Source: Calycina herbarum
Taxonomy: Eukaryota; Ascomycota; Leotiomycetes; Helotiales; Pezizellaceae
Assembly (NCBI GenBank): GCA_001414485.1
Contig: LLEY01000082.1
Coordinates: forward strand, 213,048-277,047
DNA length: 64,000 bases
Reading direction: 5' to 3'
The translations under genes were made by a program, and so were the position numbers. The notes below the pieces were generated by a model. It was given only the letters and a program-made list of their open reading frames with translations. It was not told the DNA's origin and ran no database searches. Of the stretch, positions 1-11,576 are shown in pieces (the stretch's first letter is position 1; each line of letters begins with the position of its first letter).

Positions 1-119
1 CTTTTATTATACCTTAAACCTCTTAAATAGAGGAAGAGAAAGGATGTATTTATATATAAATTTACAATTCTAGAATATTCTAGATTACGTGTTACTAATT
101 CTAAGCGATTCTAGTAATA
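1..119 (-). repeat. Truncated LTR of a TRIM-type element
   Basis: This is the reverse complement of most of the 134-bp terminal repeat found at 29611-29744 and 30097-30230. It lacks about 15 bp because the window starts inside it. Position 119 is the TG-side terminus, and no polypurine tract follows it. The rest of the element, if any, therefore lies left of the window, or this is a solo LTR. It interrupts the pogo-like fragment at 120-621. Confidence 0.75.
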
Positions 120-621
120 AGATCGAATTTCCTACTACTAAAGTAGCTCTCTAACCTCTATTTACAAGGCTATTAACTAGTTTACAAAGAGTATATTAAA
201 AGTAATATACTAGATAGTACTATTAAAAGCTAAGAACTAGAGACTTTGATAAGTAAATAAAGTACTAAGTAAGCGCCGTAGAGCTAAAAAAACACGTCTA
301 TAGTAAGGAGGATCACTTAGCTAATAGGAAGCGTAGGACTATAGGATAATAGAGACGTTAGTAAGTAGGTAATATAGGAAATAAAGAGAAGTAGTAGTCG
401 GAAGCCGAGAGAAGAATCACGTATATAAAACTATAGCAACTATAGAGAGACTAGTTATAATACACGTACCTATAATATTATAGAAGAAGTATCTAAGAAA
501 GAGATTTCCGAGTAGTTTTAATTAATTAGAGGCGTTGTAGTAGAGTTACTATAATTTTAATCGCGAGCGTGGAAAATTTTAACCGGTTCGCTTATTTAGC
601 TAGTTCGCTATATATACACGT
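120..621 (+). mobile_element. 3' part of a pogo/Fot1-like DNA transposon (family P2)
   Basis: The right end is a terminal inverted repeat ending ...tatatacacgt, followed by a TA target duplicate at 622-623. The stretch at about 240-540 resembles, at protein level, the C-terminal tail of the P1 pogo transposase at 4126-5986 (basic and Gln-rich, after the catalytic domain), with many RIP stops. The terminus has the same layout as the MITE at 30808-31240, including two subterminal copies of a motif like agcgaaccggctaa. P2 is therefore the likely autonomous relative of that MITE. The 5' half is cut off by the LTR at 1-119. Confidence 0.7.
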
Positions 622-978
622 TAGACTAAGAACGCTTTTTAAAAGATTAAAGTAAGATTTATAGAAAAACCTATTCTATATAGTTTTAATATAAATAAAC
701 CTAGTATAATTAAAACAGACGTCTTAGATATAGTAGTAGATATAATTTACCTATAACTAAATAATAAAAGGAAACTTATACCTGTTATATATTACTCTAA
801 AACATTTAACCTAGTATAATAAAACTATAGCATCTTCGATAAGGAATTACTTACTATAGTATTAGCCTTAAAATACTAGAGAATCTATTTATAGCTAGTA
901 AAATATTAAGTTATAGTTTTATCTAACTATAAGAACCTTAGAACGTTTATAATAACTAAGGAACTTACGACTAGATAG
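622..978 (+). pseudogene. RNase H domain of gypsy element H
   Basis: In-frame translation, allowing RIP stops, gives a typical Ty3/gypsy RNase H: a motif like II.TDVLDI (normally TDASD), then YYSKTF, DKELL and LALKYQRIYL. The frame continues across element A into 9868. Acidic and Trp/Gln residues are altered where CpA or TpG occurred. No intact product is possible. Confidence 0.8.
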
Positions 979-1415
979 TGTAACGAAACTTAAACGAACT
1001 AAACAAAGATAACTAAGTCTCGAAGGTTAGTATATAGGTAAGAAGTATAGATACGCTAGGTTGTTTACTTAGAAGTGAACTCGTTACTTATATCAAAGAT
1101 ATTAAATAAGATAATAAGATTAATAACTAAAGTTAAGTACGAAGCTCCTATCTAATAGTAGACGTGCTAGTCTTATATAGAACTGTAGTCCTCTATTCTA
1201 TCGCTCTAGTCGCTCGCCTTGATCGCTTTAGTCGACAGACGACTTAAGCGACTTAGGCGACTAGGTTATATAATATTTCTTATCTAAAGAAATCCATAGA
1301 TCGCTTAGCTAGTCTAAGGATCCCTCTTTTGTTTATAAGAGTTTCTGATAGTGCTTAACCTGTTAGAGCGCTGCCTAGTCTTTACTCGTTATATACTTAT
1401 ACGTGATTTATAACA
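979..1415 (-). repeat. 3' LTR of element A
   Basis: 437-bp LTR starting tgtaacgaaac and ending ...gtgatttataaca on the + strand. Read in element direction it carries a TATA-like box (complement of cttatata, about 1172-1179). The palindromic hypervariable cassette (about 1184-1270) lies just upstream of that box. Its 9430-9867 partner differs mainly by C/T and G/A changes. Confidence 0.92.
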
Positions 1416-1539
1416 CTATCTCCTTCTTAGCCTAGCGTACTCCTACGCTTAAGTACGACCTAAAAAATACTATTAGAAGGCTAGCAGCCCTCTCTTATTA
1501 TAATGTTTTTAATAACACTATCTATAAAAGATAAACTAA

Positions 1540-2207
1540 AATAAAATCGTATTAATAACGCCCTTTATATCGATTAAGTAGGATCTGAAATATCCTCTTA
1601 TACTCGCTATCTTACTTCTACGTCTAGCTATTAATATATATCTATTACCAGGGGTAAGAAATGTTTCAAGTATACTAGGAAGGGTAAAACTTATAATATT
1701 AAGAAGTAAAATTAAATACCTTTAACTTTTAAATAGGAATCTCTTAATACGTAGAAACGCTGTCTACGGGTTAAGAAGGAGATAGTCTATTAGGCCTAAG
1801 AAAAGGCCTTTTAAGCCTAGTAGAAAGCAATGTTAAAGGTTCTCCGTCTTTAAGCGTAGTAACGTCTTCTTAATAAGTAAGAATAATAGATACTTTATTA
1901 AGGACTTAGTACCTTTTAGGAGCTAGATAAGGCTAAGGAGAAGAAGGAAAAAGAAAAAGAAGAGACGGAAAAGAGAGAGAAGGCTACTAGGCTAGCTGCC
2001 TACTCTACCTCTACTACTTCTAACCCTGCTTTTAACCTAGGTCTTGATCTTAGTTTCCTTAAGATCTTTCTTATTAATTACTTAATATAAGTAATCTTAG
2101 GTTTTAATAGTAGAAGTTTTAAAGTTCCTTTAAGTACTAGTTAATGTTTTTTCTTAGTTTCTAAGTATTTTTTAAGTATAAGTAATCTAACTATTTAATT
2201 AAATATT
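1540..2207 (+). pseudogene. Antisense accessory ORF of element A, Zn2Cys6-like plus coiled coil
   Basis: This reading frame lies on the strand opposite gag-pol, between the chromodomain and the 3' LTR. Cys-position codons at 1599, 1608, 1629, 1662, 1671 and 1692 read TAT, TAT, TAT, TGT, TAT and TAT. The spacing is C-x2-C-x6-C-x10-C-x2-C-x6-C, the fungal Zn2Cys6 pattern, and TGT to TAT is the RIP change. A Lys/Glu/Gln-rich stretch of about 100 residues follows and looks coiled-coil forming. A tail conserved with copy G (a motif like INYLIQVILGF, then KVPLS) overlaps the chromodomain coding strand. Stops are TAG/TAA at Gln positions. The start codon is not identifiable. The role is inferred as a DNA-binding regulator; the frame is not functional now. 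Confidence 0.7.
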
Positions 2208-5200
2208 TAATCTTACTTCTAATAATCTTATAGTTAAGAATCCTTTTAACTTCGTATTTAGTATTTAGATTAATTAGTTGAATTTCTATAAATAAGGCTA
2301 GTAGTACTCCTAGTAGTACTAGTTTAAGTAAGAATATATAGAATACTAGATAAATGTTTATTATCTTTAGTAATACTAATTTATAATTCAAAGGTCTCTT
2401 AACTTATTTAATTTTAAATAGTCTAAGTTTTTTATAGTCTAGTTTATTACTTAGTCTTTTTATATTAATATTCTTTTATACTAAGTAGACTTTATCCTTT
2501 TCTTTTAGTATTAGCTTCTAACTATATCGTTTATTATAGTAGTATACGTTTCTTTCTACTACGAATTTCAAGTCCTTTATAAGTTTCTTATATAGACTCT
2601 TTATTCTTAAGATATAAATATAAGTAAGTTAGTTATTAATAGTTATAGATAGTAGCTCTTAATATACTAATAATTTATATTTATAATTAATATAAAATAA
2701 TATAATAAGTGTTATTTCTATTACTAAACTATTATAGGTAAACTATACTAAAAGCAGTAGTTCTACCTAGTTATCTTACTAGTAGTTTATATAATAATAA
2801 AGGTATATTTTAACTACTTAATTTATCTATTTATTTCCTCTATTTGTTTAAAAGTAAAAAGTTATAGAAAGCTTTCTTTTTATATCTAATTATTCTATAA
2901 GAGCGATTTAAAATTTTAAGATAAAGAGCTTGTCTCTATTTAAGAGTATCTTTTTAAGTAGTCTATATCTTAAGACTACTTTTTTAAGGAATACGAATAC
3001 TAATTCCTTAGCTATACTTAACTCTATATATACTATTAGAATTATATACTTTGTAAGTTATTTTATAATAACTAGGATTATATTATATATAACTCTTATT
3101 ATTAGATCTTTAGATTTTAATAATTTAATAATAAAATCTATAGATATTAATTTCTAAAATATCTGTGGTATTAGAGTAGTATTTATCTGTCTATAAGAAG
3201 TATAGGAGAAAGTCTTATTCCTAGTATAGGTATTATATTCTATTATTACCTCCTTAACTATTATAGATAACTAATTAATATAGTAGTATTATCTTATCTT
3301 TTAAAGAGTTTTATAAATTCCTTAGTATCTATAAGTAGACATAGTATAGTATTCTTATATAAACTTCTTAATATATAAACTAAGAACCTATAGCTTTCCT
3401 TTTATATACTAGTTATATCCTTTATATATATTTTAAATTTTATCTATCTAGATATCGTTTATTACTACTATTTTATATATAGTAGATACTAGGTCTTTAT
3501 TCTTAAGAGTTTTTAAGATTATAATCTTCTTATATTCTTTATCTCTCTTATATCTAGGTTTTTAGCTAAGAGTATTAGCTTAAGTATTTAACGTTCTCTT
3601 TATATATTAAATAATAATATTAAATCCTTCTAATATCTCTAACTATCTAGCTAAACACCTGGTTATAAGTTTCTTAGTTATTATAAATGTTTTAAAGTTC
3701 TTATAGTTAGATAAAATTATAACTTAGTATTTTACTAGCTATAAATAAATTCTCTAGTATTCTAAAACTAATACTATAATAAGTAATTCTTTATTAAAAA
3801 TACTATAGTTTTATTATACTAGGTTAAATATTTTAGAATAATATATAATAAGTATAAGTTTCCCTTTTTTATTTAGTTATAAGTAAATTATACCTACTAA
3901 TATATCTAAAGCGTCTATTTTAATTATACTCGGTTTTTCTATATTAAAGTTATATAGAATAGGTTTTTTTATAAACCTTACTTTAATCCTTTAAAAAGCG
4001 TTCTTAGCTTATTTATTCTAAATAAATTTAATAGCTTTCTTAATAAGTACTATTATTAGTTTAGTAATCTTTATATAGTCTTATATAAATAGATAGTAAA
4101 AGTTTATAAATCTAAGAAAAGACTAACGTAGTATACCAGGACCTCGTGATTATTAGAACCTCGTGAATTTTTTCCCTACTCTACTATCTCTAACTTTAAC
4201 ACGCGTTTTCTTAACAACTACCTAATAGAATCTTAAACCTAAGAAGCTCGAATTATCCTAGCTATCGAAGCTATTCGATTATCTAAACGAATAAACCGTA
4301 GTAAAGCTACGAAGCTATATAGAGTCTCTTATTCTATACTTACTAATAGAATAGCTGGTTAAACTACTCTTAGCGAACGCTGGCTAGTAAATTATAAAAT
4401 AACTATAATAGAAGAGGAGGTAATTATTCAAAATATACTTAATCTAGATATAAGAGGATTTGCACCCTAGCTAGGTAGTATAGAAGATATAGTAAATTAT
4501 ATACTCGAGTTACGTAGAGAATAACACGTTAGAAAGAACTAGATATAACGATTTATATAATAACGTCTAAAACTAAAGACGTGTTTTAATCACGTTTACG
4601 ATTTCTAAAAGGCCTTATACGAAGATCCTAAGCTAATTAGCGCGTAGTTTCAACTAGTAGAGAATATATAAGCGAAATATAAGATCTAAGACTACGATTT
4701 CTATAACTTTAATAAGACTAGTTTTATAATAGGTATTATCTATACTAAAATAGTTATTATATACGCTAATTAACATAGTAGAGGTAAGGCTATCTAGCTA
4801 GGCAATCGGGAATAGGCTATAGTAATTATCTATATTAATAGAGAGAGTTTAAGTATCTCTCTATTCTTAGTAGTTTAAGAGAAAAATCACCTTACTAGTT
4901 AGTATACTAAGGGCGGTCTTCCTAATAACTAGGTTATTAAACCAACTAGTAATAGATAGACTAATAATAAGATAGGCTTAGAATAGCTAGAACACTTTAA
5001 TAAGTATACTTATAGTTATATAAAAGAGCTATATCGAATGTTAGTTCTAAATAGGTATAAGAGTTATAAATTAGTAGTATTCTAAGAGTATTACAAGTTA
5101 TATAATATTATTACTCTTTGCCTACCTTCTTATTCATCTTATCTAACCTAGCTACTTAACGTTAGGTATTTTATTATTCTTAAACGTATATACGAGCGTT

Positions 5201-8200
5201 AAATCGAGACCTTTATTAAGGCTTATATAAACTATATTACTAAGGTCGAGTTCTTTCTTATGTTTTATATAGCTTATAACTAGTTAATAATAACCTAAAA
5301 CACTAAAGCTAGGTTCTATAGAGCTGGTCTAGTACCTCTAGAACCCTAGACTATGATCTTAAAGCTTAATATCAAGTTATAGACTCCTATACCTACTAGA
5401 CTCTCCTCTACCGACGCTATCTCTTAGGTCTCCTAGACTCCTCGTAACCCTTCTAAAGCTCTTTCGTAATCAACTCTTATTAAGGATCGTATTACTTATT
5501 ACTAAGGAAGCTCGCTAACACCTATTTTCTAGACAATCGCTTTATTAGTAAAAGGTATAGAGCGATTAGCTTATAAGGTAACCCTCTTATCAGCTAAGGT
5601 CTGTATACTTCGAATAGTAAATAAAGCTCTTAGCAAACGCCGGAGGGCTAAAAATACTCGTGTCTAAGAAGGAGGTATACTTACTATAGAGGATATATAA
5701 GACGGATTAGCTTAGAAGAATACAGAGGAGCAGGTTCGACGTAATAAGCGCTCTAGAGAGAGTAGAGAAGATGAAGAATAAACGACTTAGTAACGTTATA
5801 ACACTTATAGAAAAACTAGTTATAATACGTAGACGTGTTAAGAAGTTATAGATATATCTAGTTTATTAGATTCTAAGTAGTTTTAATTAATTTAATATAT
5901 TATAGTAGTTTTATTATATTTTAAAGTAGTAGAGTAGGAAAAAATTCACAAGGTTCTAATAATTACAAGGTCCTAGTATATCACGTTATATATCTTTTAC
6001 ATTCTCTAGTAACTTCTAGTTTAAGATGTCTTAGATCTTTACTAAATCTATTTCTATTTTCTCTAAGCTAAATACCTATTTTAGAAAAAGTATCTAAGTT
6101 ACTTCAAACTTATATTTCAAGAGCTTTAACTAAGAATTCACTTTTATAAGTCGTTATAAAACTTCTTTAACATATCTCTTATATTCTTCTTCTTTTTCTA
6201 AGAAGATTAAAATATTATCTAGGTAATAGATTACTATTACTTCTAAAAGATCTCCTAAAATATTATTATTTTATTTCTAATATATAGCTAGTATATTTAT
6301 AAAAGCCTAATAGTAAGATAAATACTATCTTCTATTCGTCTCTAACTTTTATTTATATAAGTCTATAAGTATTTTATTAATCTAGTTTTATAAATCGTAC
6401 TACCTTACTTAACTTATCTTATAAGTATTAGCTAAGTAGTAGTAGATAAGTATTCTTAACTATAACGTAATTTACTTCTTAGTAATTAATATATACTCTC
6501 CTGTCTAGATCGTCTTTCTTCTTAATAATAAGTATATTTAAAGTAATTAGCAACTTAGATTTTCTAATATATCTCTTCTTAATACCTTCTTTTATATAAC
6601 TTTCTATTCTTTATAAGCTTTTCTAGTTATATAACTAAAGCTTCTACTTTAAGAGGTAATAACTCTCTTTTAATTTAATCTTATAATCTTATAAGTAATA
6701 TTCTAGCAAGGCTTATAAGTCTTCTAGGTTTTTAAACAAAGCTTTAAATTCTCTATACTACATAGGTATTTCGTTATCAGCTGTTCTACTAACCTGTAGA
6801 GGACCCTAGACTAGGTGTTCTAGCGTCTTAGAAGAGGTAATACTAACCTTATTCTAGCTTTATAGTTATAATTATAAACCTATATAATTATATTAACTAA
6901 AGGTTATTTTCTAAGCTTTCTAGTTACTATCTAGATTATATTCTTAAATCTATAGTATACTAAGTATCGCTTTCTTATTCTCTATTTTAATAATATTAAA
7001 TTATATATCTAAATAGTATTCTTTAATAGTAATCTTTATTAGAATAGTTTACTAATTAATAATTCCGTCCTAGTATACAACGTCTATTCTATTAACCACT
7101 CCTAAGTAGTAAGGCCTTATACCTTTAATTAGGACGTTTAGCTTCTTCTAAGCTACTAGAGAAAGGAAATTACCTATTACTCTAGAATTAATTAAGACTT
7201 AGAGTTCCTTTTCTCTTATCTTCGCTATTACTATAAGTTAATTTTCTCTAGATATAGCGTTTAACTCTTCTATAGTAGTATAATTTTCCGGTTTAATATA
7301 ATAAACCTTAAATCTTCTCTTACTATTATCTCTTTTTTAAGAGCTTAGGAAGAATATTACTTTTTCATTATCGGAAAAAGCTACTTCATATACTAGACTA
7401 TCTTCTACAGTTCTCTTAGGTTCTAGAAGTGTTCCTATAAAACGTCTTTCTATAAACTAATCTAATAATACTTATAGTTCGTACTTATAGTTCGTACTAA
7501 ACCTATTTAATAGTTGCTCTATATAAGGTTTTAGTAGTCTATTACTTATCTTTTATAGGTTAGTAGAATTCCTAGATTAGGTTAGCTTAAGAGTCTACCT
7601 TAGTAACTCTAAACATTCGCTAGTCCTCTAATCCTTTAAATACTATTATAACTCCTTTTTTAACTCTTAATACCTAATATTTCTTATTAATTTCTAACTT
7701 ATAATCTTAACTAGAGAGGTAGGTAGTTATATCCGACTTTAGATATCTATTATATTTATTAAATCCCTCTAAGTAATACTACTGCTATTTAGTAGTATTA
7801 TCCTTTAAATTAGTAACCTTCTATAGATCTCCCTTCTCTAGGTAGTTATTCAGTATTATCTATTCTAGTTCTAGCTTCTTAAACTTAATAGTTTCTTTAC
7901 TATTAATAGAGCTAACTATAGTTACTCGATCTTAATTATTCCTTACTATCTTATAAGTAGTTAAGATAGTAGGATTAATTCCTTAAGTAGAATATAGGTT
8001 TTAGAAATTAGGTTTCTATTCTTCTATATATACCTATCTATTTCCTCTCTTAAAGGTTCTGATAAATACCTATGTTTCTCCTTCTTTAGGTTTATATATT
8101 CTAGGATTTACCTCTAATAAGTTAGATTCTAACTCTAATAACTCTAATAAACTTATTAATAGTAGTGATTTATATTCTATCTAAAGAGGCAATTTATAAT

Positions 8201-9400
8201 CTATTTCCGACTATATATTATAATATTCTTTAAGTAATAGATCTCTATTATTATTAGTATCTTATACCTTACTGATTTATAACTTAATTCCTTTGTTTAG
8301 CTATAAGTATATAGTGCCTACTGTTGTCTCTATAGTATCTGTTTTAATTTATATGCTATATTCTCTAGCTTCGAGTTCCTCGTCCGTAAGTTCAATTTTG
8401 TCGAGTAAAACTACTTCCTTATAAACTATAGCGTTAATTCGTCTCTTTCTATTAGAGTCTTTCTTCTTACTATACTTATTTACTCTATAGCTAAGAAGGC
8501 TATAGTTATAACATAAGTTCTACTCGCGTCGACGATTTCGCTTCTCCTAGGAAAGTCCTCCTTTCTTTTAAAAGGTTTTCTTCTATATAGCGTTTACTTC
8601 CTTACTATGTTTATTAGTATAAGAGTACTTCTACTTTCCTAACTCTTAACTCTTTTCTCTATATCTAGGGTTACTCTTCCTAAATTCGTCTAGGTAGTTA
8701 TCTAACTAAATAACCTCCTTAATTATACTTATAATAGTTAAGAACTATATATTCTACTTAGCTATCTTCTTATAGATATATACCTTTAATCCTCTATAGA
8801 AGAGTTCTATAAGAGCGATAGTATCCTACTCTAATTTCGTTTTATAGTATTAAAACTTATTAGTATAATCTATTATAGATCCGGTTTAGTATAACTCTAA
8901 AAGCTTATATATAGCTGTTTAGATCGTGTTAAAGTCTCTAAAGACTTTTCTAATAGTTGCTTTAAATCTCCTCTAAGATTTAAATATAATCTTAGTTAAT
9001 TCTATCTTTCTATCTTTATTCTTATTCTTAAAGAAGTCCTCTAAATATAGCTAAGCCTATTCTAACGCTAATCCCCTAAGGTAGGAGATAGCAAAGATAG
9101 TTTATAAATTATAATTACCTTCGAATTTATTAGAATTAAAGTTAAAGTAGATATTTATTTAAAGAAGGAATAAGTCTAGTTCCTTTTACTTCCTATAATA
9201 TATATCTAGTATCTTAACTTTAATAGTTTTAAGTACTTCGACCTTATAAGACTTAGAGGCGTCTAGTATACTAATATTATCGTCGTTCCTAGCTAAGTAT
9301 ATACTAGCAGGTATTCGTCTAGTAGTACTTCTAGACGTTTCTACGATATTAGTTTAACTAGTATTTAAGCTAGCTACGGCGGGGGTTGCTAGGGCTATAG
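2110..9400 (-). pseudogene. Gag-pol polyprotein of element A (broken)
   Basis: The order from right to left is as follows. Gag carries a CCHC zinc-knuckle remnant at about 8470-8525. Protease is at about 7165-7200, its Asp-Ser-Gly active site altered to Asn-Ser-Arg. RT has its YLDD motif at 6214-6225, now Tyr-Leu-Asp-Asn. The pogo insertion lies at 4126-5986. RNase H is at about 3650-3960, integrase at about 2400-3400, and the chromodomain at about 2110-2300 (a motif like KYEVKRILNYKII). Stops occur throughout at former Gln and Trp codons. The same domains and order occur in B (15230-24135) and G (47874-55183). Confidence 0.88.
4126..5986 (+). mobile_element. Pogo/Fot1-like DNA transposon, family P1 copy 1
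   Basis: 1861-bp element with TA duplicates at 4124-4125 and 5987-5988 and ~55-bp inverted ends starting acgtagtataccaggacc. Each end contains two copies of cctcgtga, likely transposase-binding repeats. The + strand encodes a degraded pogo transposase of roughly 530 codons. It has an N-terminal psq/CENP-B-like helix-turn-helix region, the FYNFNKTSF motif (family consensus FDETGF), YTKGGLPNN, LVLNRYKSYE (family LDGHxSH), SHLTQLLNV and a basic C-terminal tail. The catalytic Asp in LDGH is now Asn. It is inserted in the RT gene of element A. Confidence 0.93.
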
Positions 9401-9429
9401 CGACTGAACTTCTAAGCAGGTGCTTAAAG

Positions 9430-9867
9430 TATAATAAAACTTAAATAAAATAAACAAAGATAACTAAGTCTCGAAGGTTAGTATATAGGTAGGAAGTATA
9501 GATACGCTAGGTTGTTTACTTAGAAGTAAACTCGTTACTTATATTAAAGATATTAAATAAGATAATAAGATTAATAACTAAAGTTAAGTACGAAGCTTCT
9601 ATCTAATAGTAGACGTGCCAGTCTTATATAGAACTATAGTCCCCTGTTCTAATCGCTCTAGTCGCTTACTCTAATCGCTTTAGTCGACAGGCGACTTAAG
9701 CGACTTAGGCGACTAGGTCACGTGATGTTTCTTACCCAAAGAAATCCATGGATCGCTTAGCTAGTCTAAGGATCCCTCTTTTGTTTATAAGAGTTTCCGA
9801 TAGTGCTTAACCTGTTAGAGCGCCGCCTAGTCTTTACTTATTATATACTTATACGTGATTCGTAACA
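9430..9867 (-). repeat. 5' LTR of element A
   Basis: 438-bp partner of 979-1415, less heavily mutated (cacgtgatg kept in the middle). It ends cgtgattcgtaaca, followed by the GATAG target duplicate. The cassette at about 9635-9717 is of the same type as in its partner, with repeated tcgct on one side and gcgac on the other around gtcgac. Confidence 0.92.
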
Positions 9868-11576
9868 GATAGTTAGCTAGATAGGTAGAGATATTAGAAG
9901 AGTTTAATATTTTATTTAATATATAAAGAGAATATTAAACGCTTAAGCTAATACTCTTCGCTAGAAACTAGAGTATAAAGAAAACAAAGAGTATAAGAAG
10001 ATTATAATCTTAAAAACTCTTAAGAATAGAGACTTAGCTTTTATAATTTATAAAATCGCTACTATAAGAGATAAAAATCCTTAGTAAGAAAAGATATAGT
10101 AGGTATAAGAAAAAGATCGACTAGAGTTAGCTAAATAGAAAGATATATATAACGAAACTTAAACGAACTAAACAAAGATAACTAAGTCTCGAAGGTTAGT
10201 ATATAAGTAAGAAGTATAGACGCGATAGTTTATTTACTTAGAAGTGAACTCGTTACTTATATCAAAGATATTAAATAAGATAATAAGATTAATAACTAAA
10301 GTTAAGTACGAAGCTTCTATCTAATAGCAGAAGTACTAGTCTTATATAGAACCTTCGTTCTCTAAGTATATCGCCTACATCGCTTATATCGTCTATATCG
10401 CTCGCGATTAGGGCGATCAGGGCGATTAAGGTAATCACGTTACGTGACTACATATGACTTCTAATAGTCTTATAATAGTAAGATCCTAAAACTCTTAAAT
10501 ACCTTTCGTATTACTAATTTCCTCTTATATTACCTTCCTTTCCTAGATGTCGTACCTTGTTCTATTAGAGCGCTGTCTAGACTACTTACTACTTTCTATG
10601 ATTTGTAATAATATACTATCTAACCTAGTTTATAGAAGGGATTTCGCTAATATTTATTATACTACAAATAAGTATAATAATAAAGAAAGATATAGAAATA
10701 AAAAGTTATAGGTTCTAAAGTTATATATAAGAGAATTTATTAAAGAATATTATTTAGTACTAGCTTATAAATACTAGAGAGTTTATTAAACTCTCTAAAG
10801 AATAAAATAATACTACTATATTAATCGATTATCTACGATAGTTAAGGAAGTAATAGTAGAATATAATACCTATACTAGGAATAAAGCTTTCTACTATACT
10901 TCTTATAAATAGATAAATACTACTCTAATACTATAAATACCTTAGAGATTAATATCTTATAATTTTATTATTAAATTACTAAAATCTAAAGATCTAATAA
11001 TAGGAGTTAAGTATAACTTAATCCTAGTTATTATAGAATAACTTATAAAATATATAATTTTAGTACTATATATAGAGTTAAGTATAGCTAAGGAATTAGT
11101 ATTCGTATTTTTTAAAGAAGTAGTCTTAAGATATAGACTACTAGAAGAAATACTCTTAGATAGAGATAAACTCTTTACTTCTAAATTTTAGATCGCTCTT
11201 ATAAAACGATTAGATATAAAAAGAAAGCTCTTAATAGCTTTTTACTTTTAAACAAATAGAGGAAATAAATAGATAAATTAAGTAGTTAAAACATATCTTC
11301 GTTATTATATAAACTACTAGTAAAACAACTAGGTAGAACTATTACCTTTGGTATAGTTTACTTATAATAGTTTAGTAATAGAAATAACACTTATTATACT
11401 ATTTTATACTAACTTTAGATATAAATTAATAGTATATTAAGAACTACTATCTACGACTATTAATAATTAGCTTACTTATATTTAGGTTTTAAAAATTAAG
11501 AGATTATATAAAGAACTTATAAAAGACTTATAGTTTATTACTAAAAGAAACGCGTACTACTATAATAAACGACGTA
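9868..11576 (+). pseudogene. RNase H tail and integrase of element H (interrupted by a solo LTR)
   Basis: It continues the RNase H of 622-978 and, after the solo LTR at 10148-10610, runs into a gypsy integrase. Visible motifs are a catalytic-core start like YNFIIKLLKSKD at about 10957 (normally MDFI), LLDRDKLFTSKF at about 11160, and QTNRGNK at about 11253 (normally QTDGQTE). The first catalytic Asp is Asn and the catalytic Glu is Lys, both G-to-A changes. The Tc1-like element at 11577 interrupts the C-terminal part. This copy is dead. Confidence 0.83.
10148..10610 (-). repeat. Solo LTR of the A/B/G/H gypsy family
   Basis: 463-bp LTR (tataacgaaac ... gatttgtaata) flanked by ATATA at 10143-10147 and 10611-10615. 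Both flanks are element H integrase/RNase H sequence, so a full element inserted here and was reduced to one LTR by LTR-LTR recombination. The cassette (about 10352-10436) is of the atcgct/gcgat type shared with LTR D and the right LTR of G. Confidence 0.92.

Larger units (their letters stand above)
979..9867 (-). mobile_element. Full-length Ty3/gypsy retrotransposon A (chromodomain lineage), RIP-mutated
   Basis: Two LTRs (979-1415 and 9430-9867) share the same internal palindromic cassette, and the element is flanked by the 5-bp duplication GATAG at 974-978 and 9868-9872. Right of the left LTR is the complement of a polypurine tract (aagaaggagatag), so the element reads right to left. Gag is next to the right LTR, followed leftward by protease, RT, RNase H, integrase and chromodomain. 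A 1861-bp pogo element (4126-5986) splits the RT region; without it the element is about 7.0 kb. It is inserted in H. Confidence 0.95.

Noticed and set aside
2191..2391. Open frame of 66 codons on the minus strand
   Set aside because: It is simply a stop-free remnant of the integrase C-terminus and chromodomain of element A, not a separate gene.
2930..3157. Open frame of 75 codons on the + strand
   Set aside because: It lies antisense inside the integrase of element A, is AT-driven, and has no counterpart in B or G at the same place.
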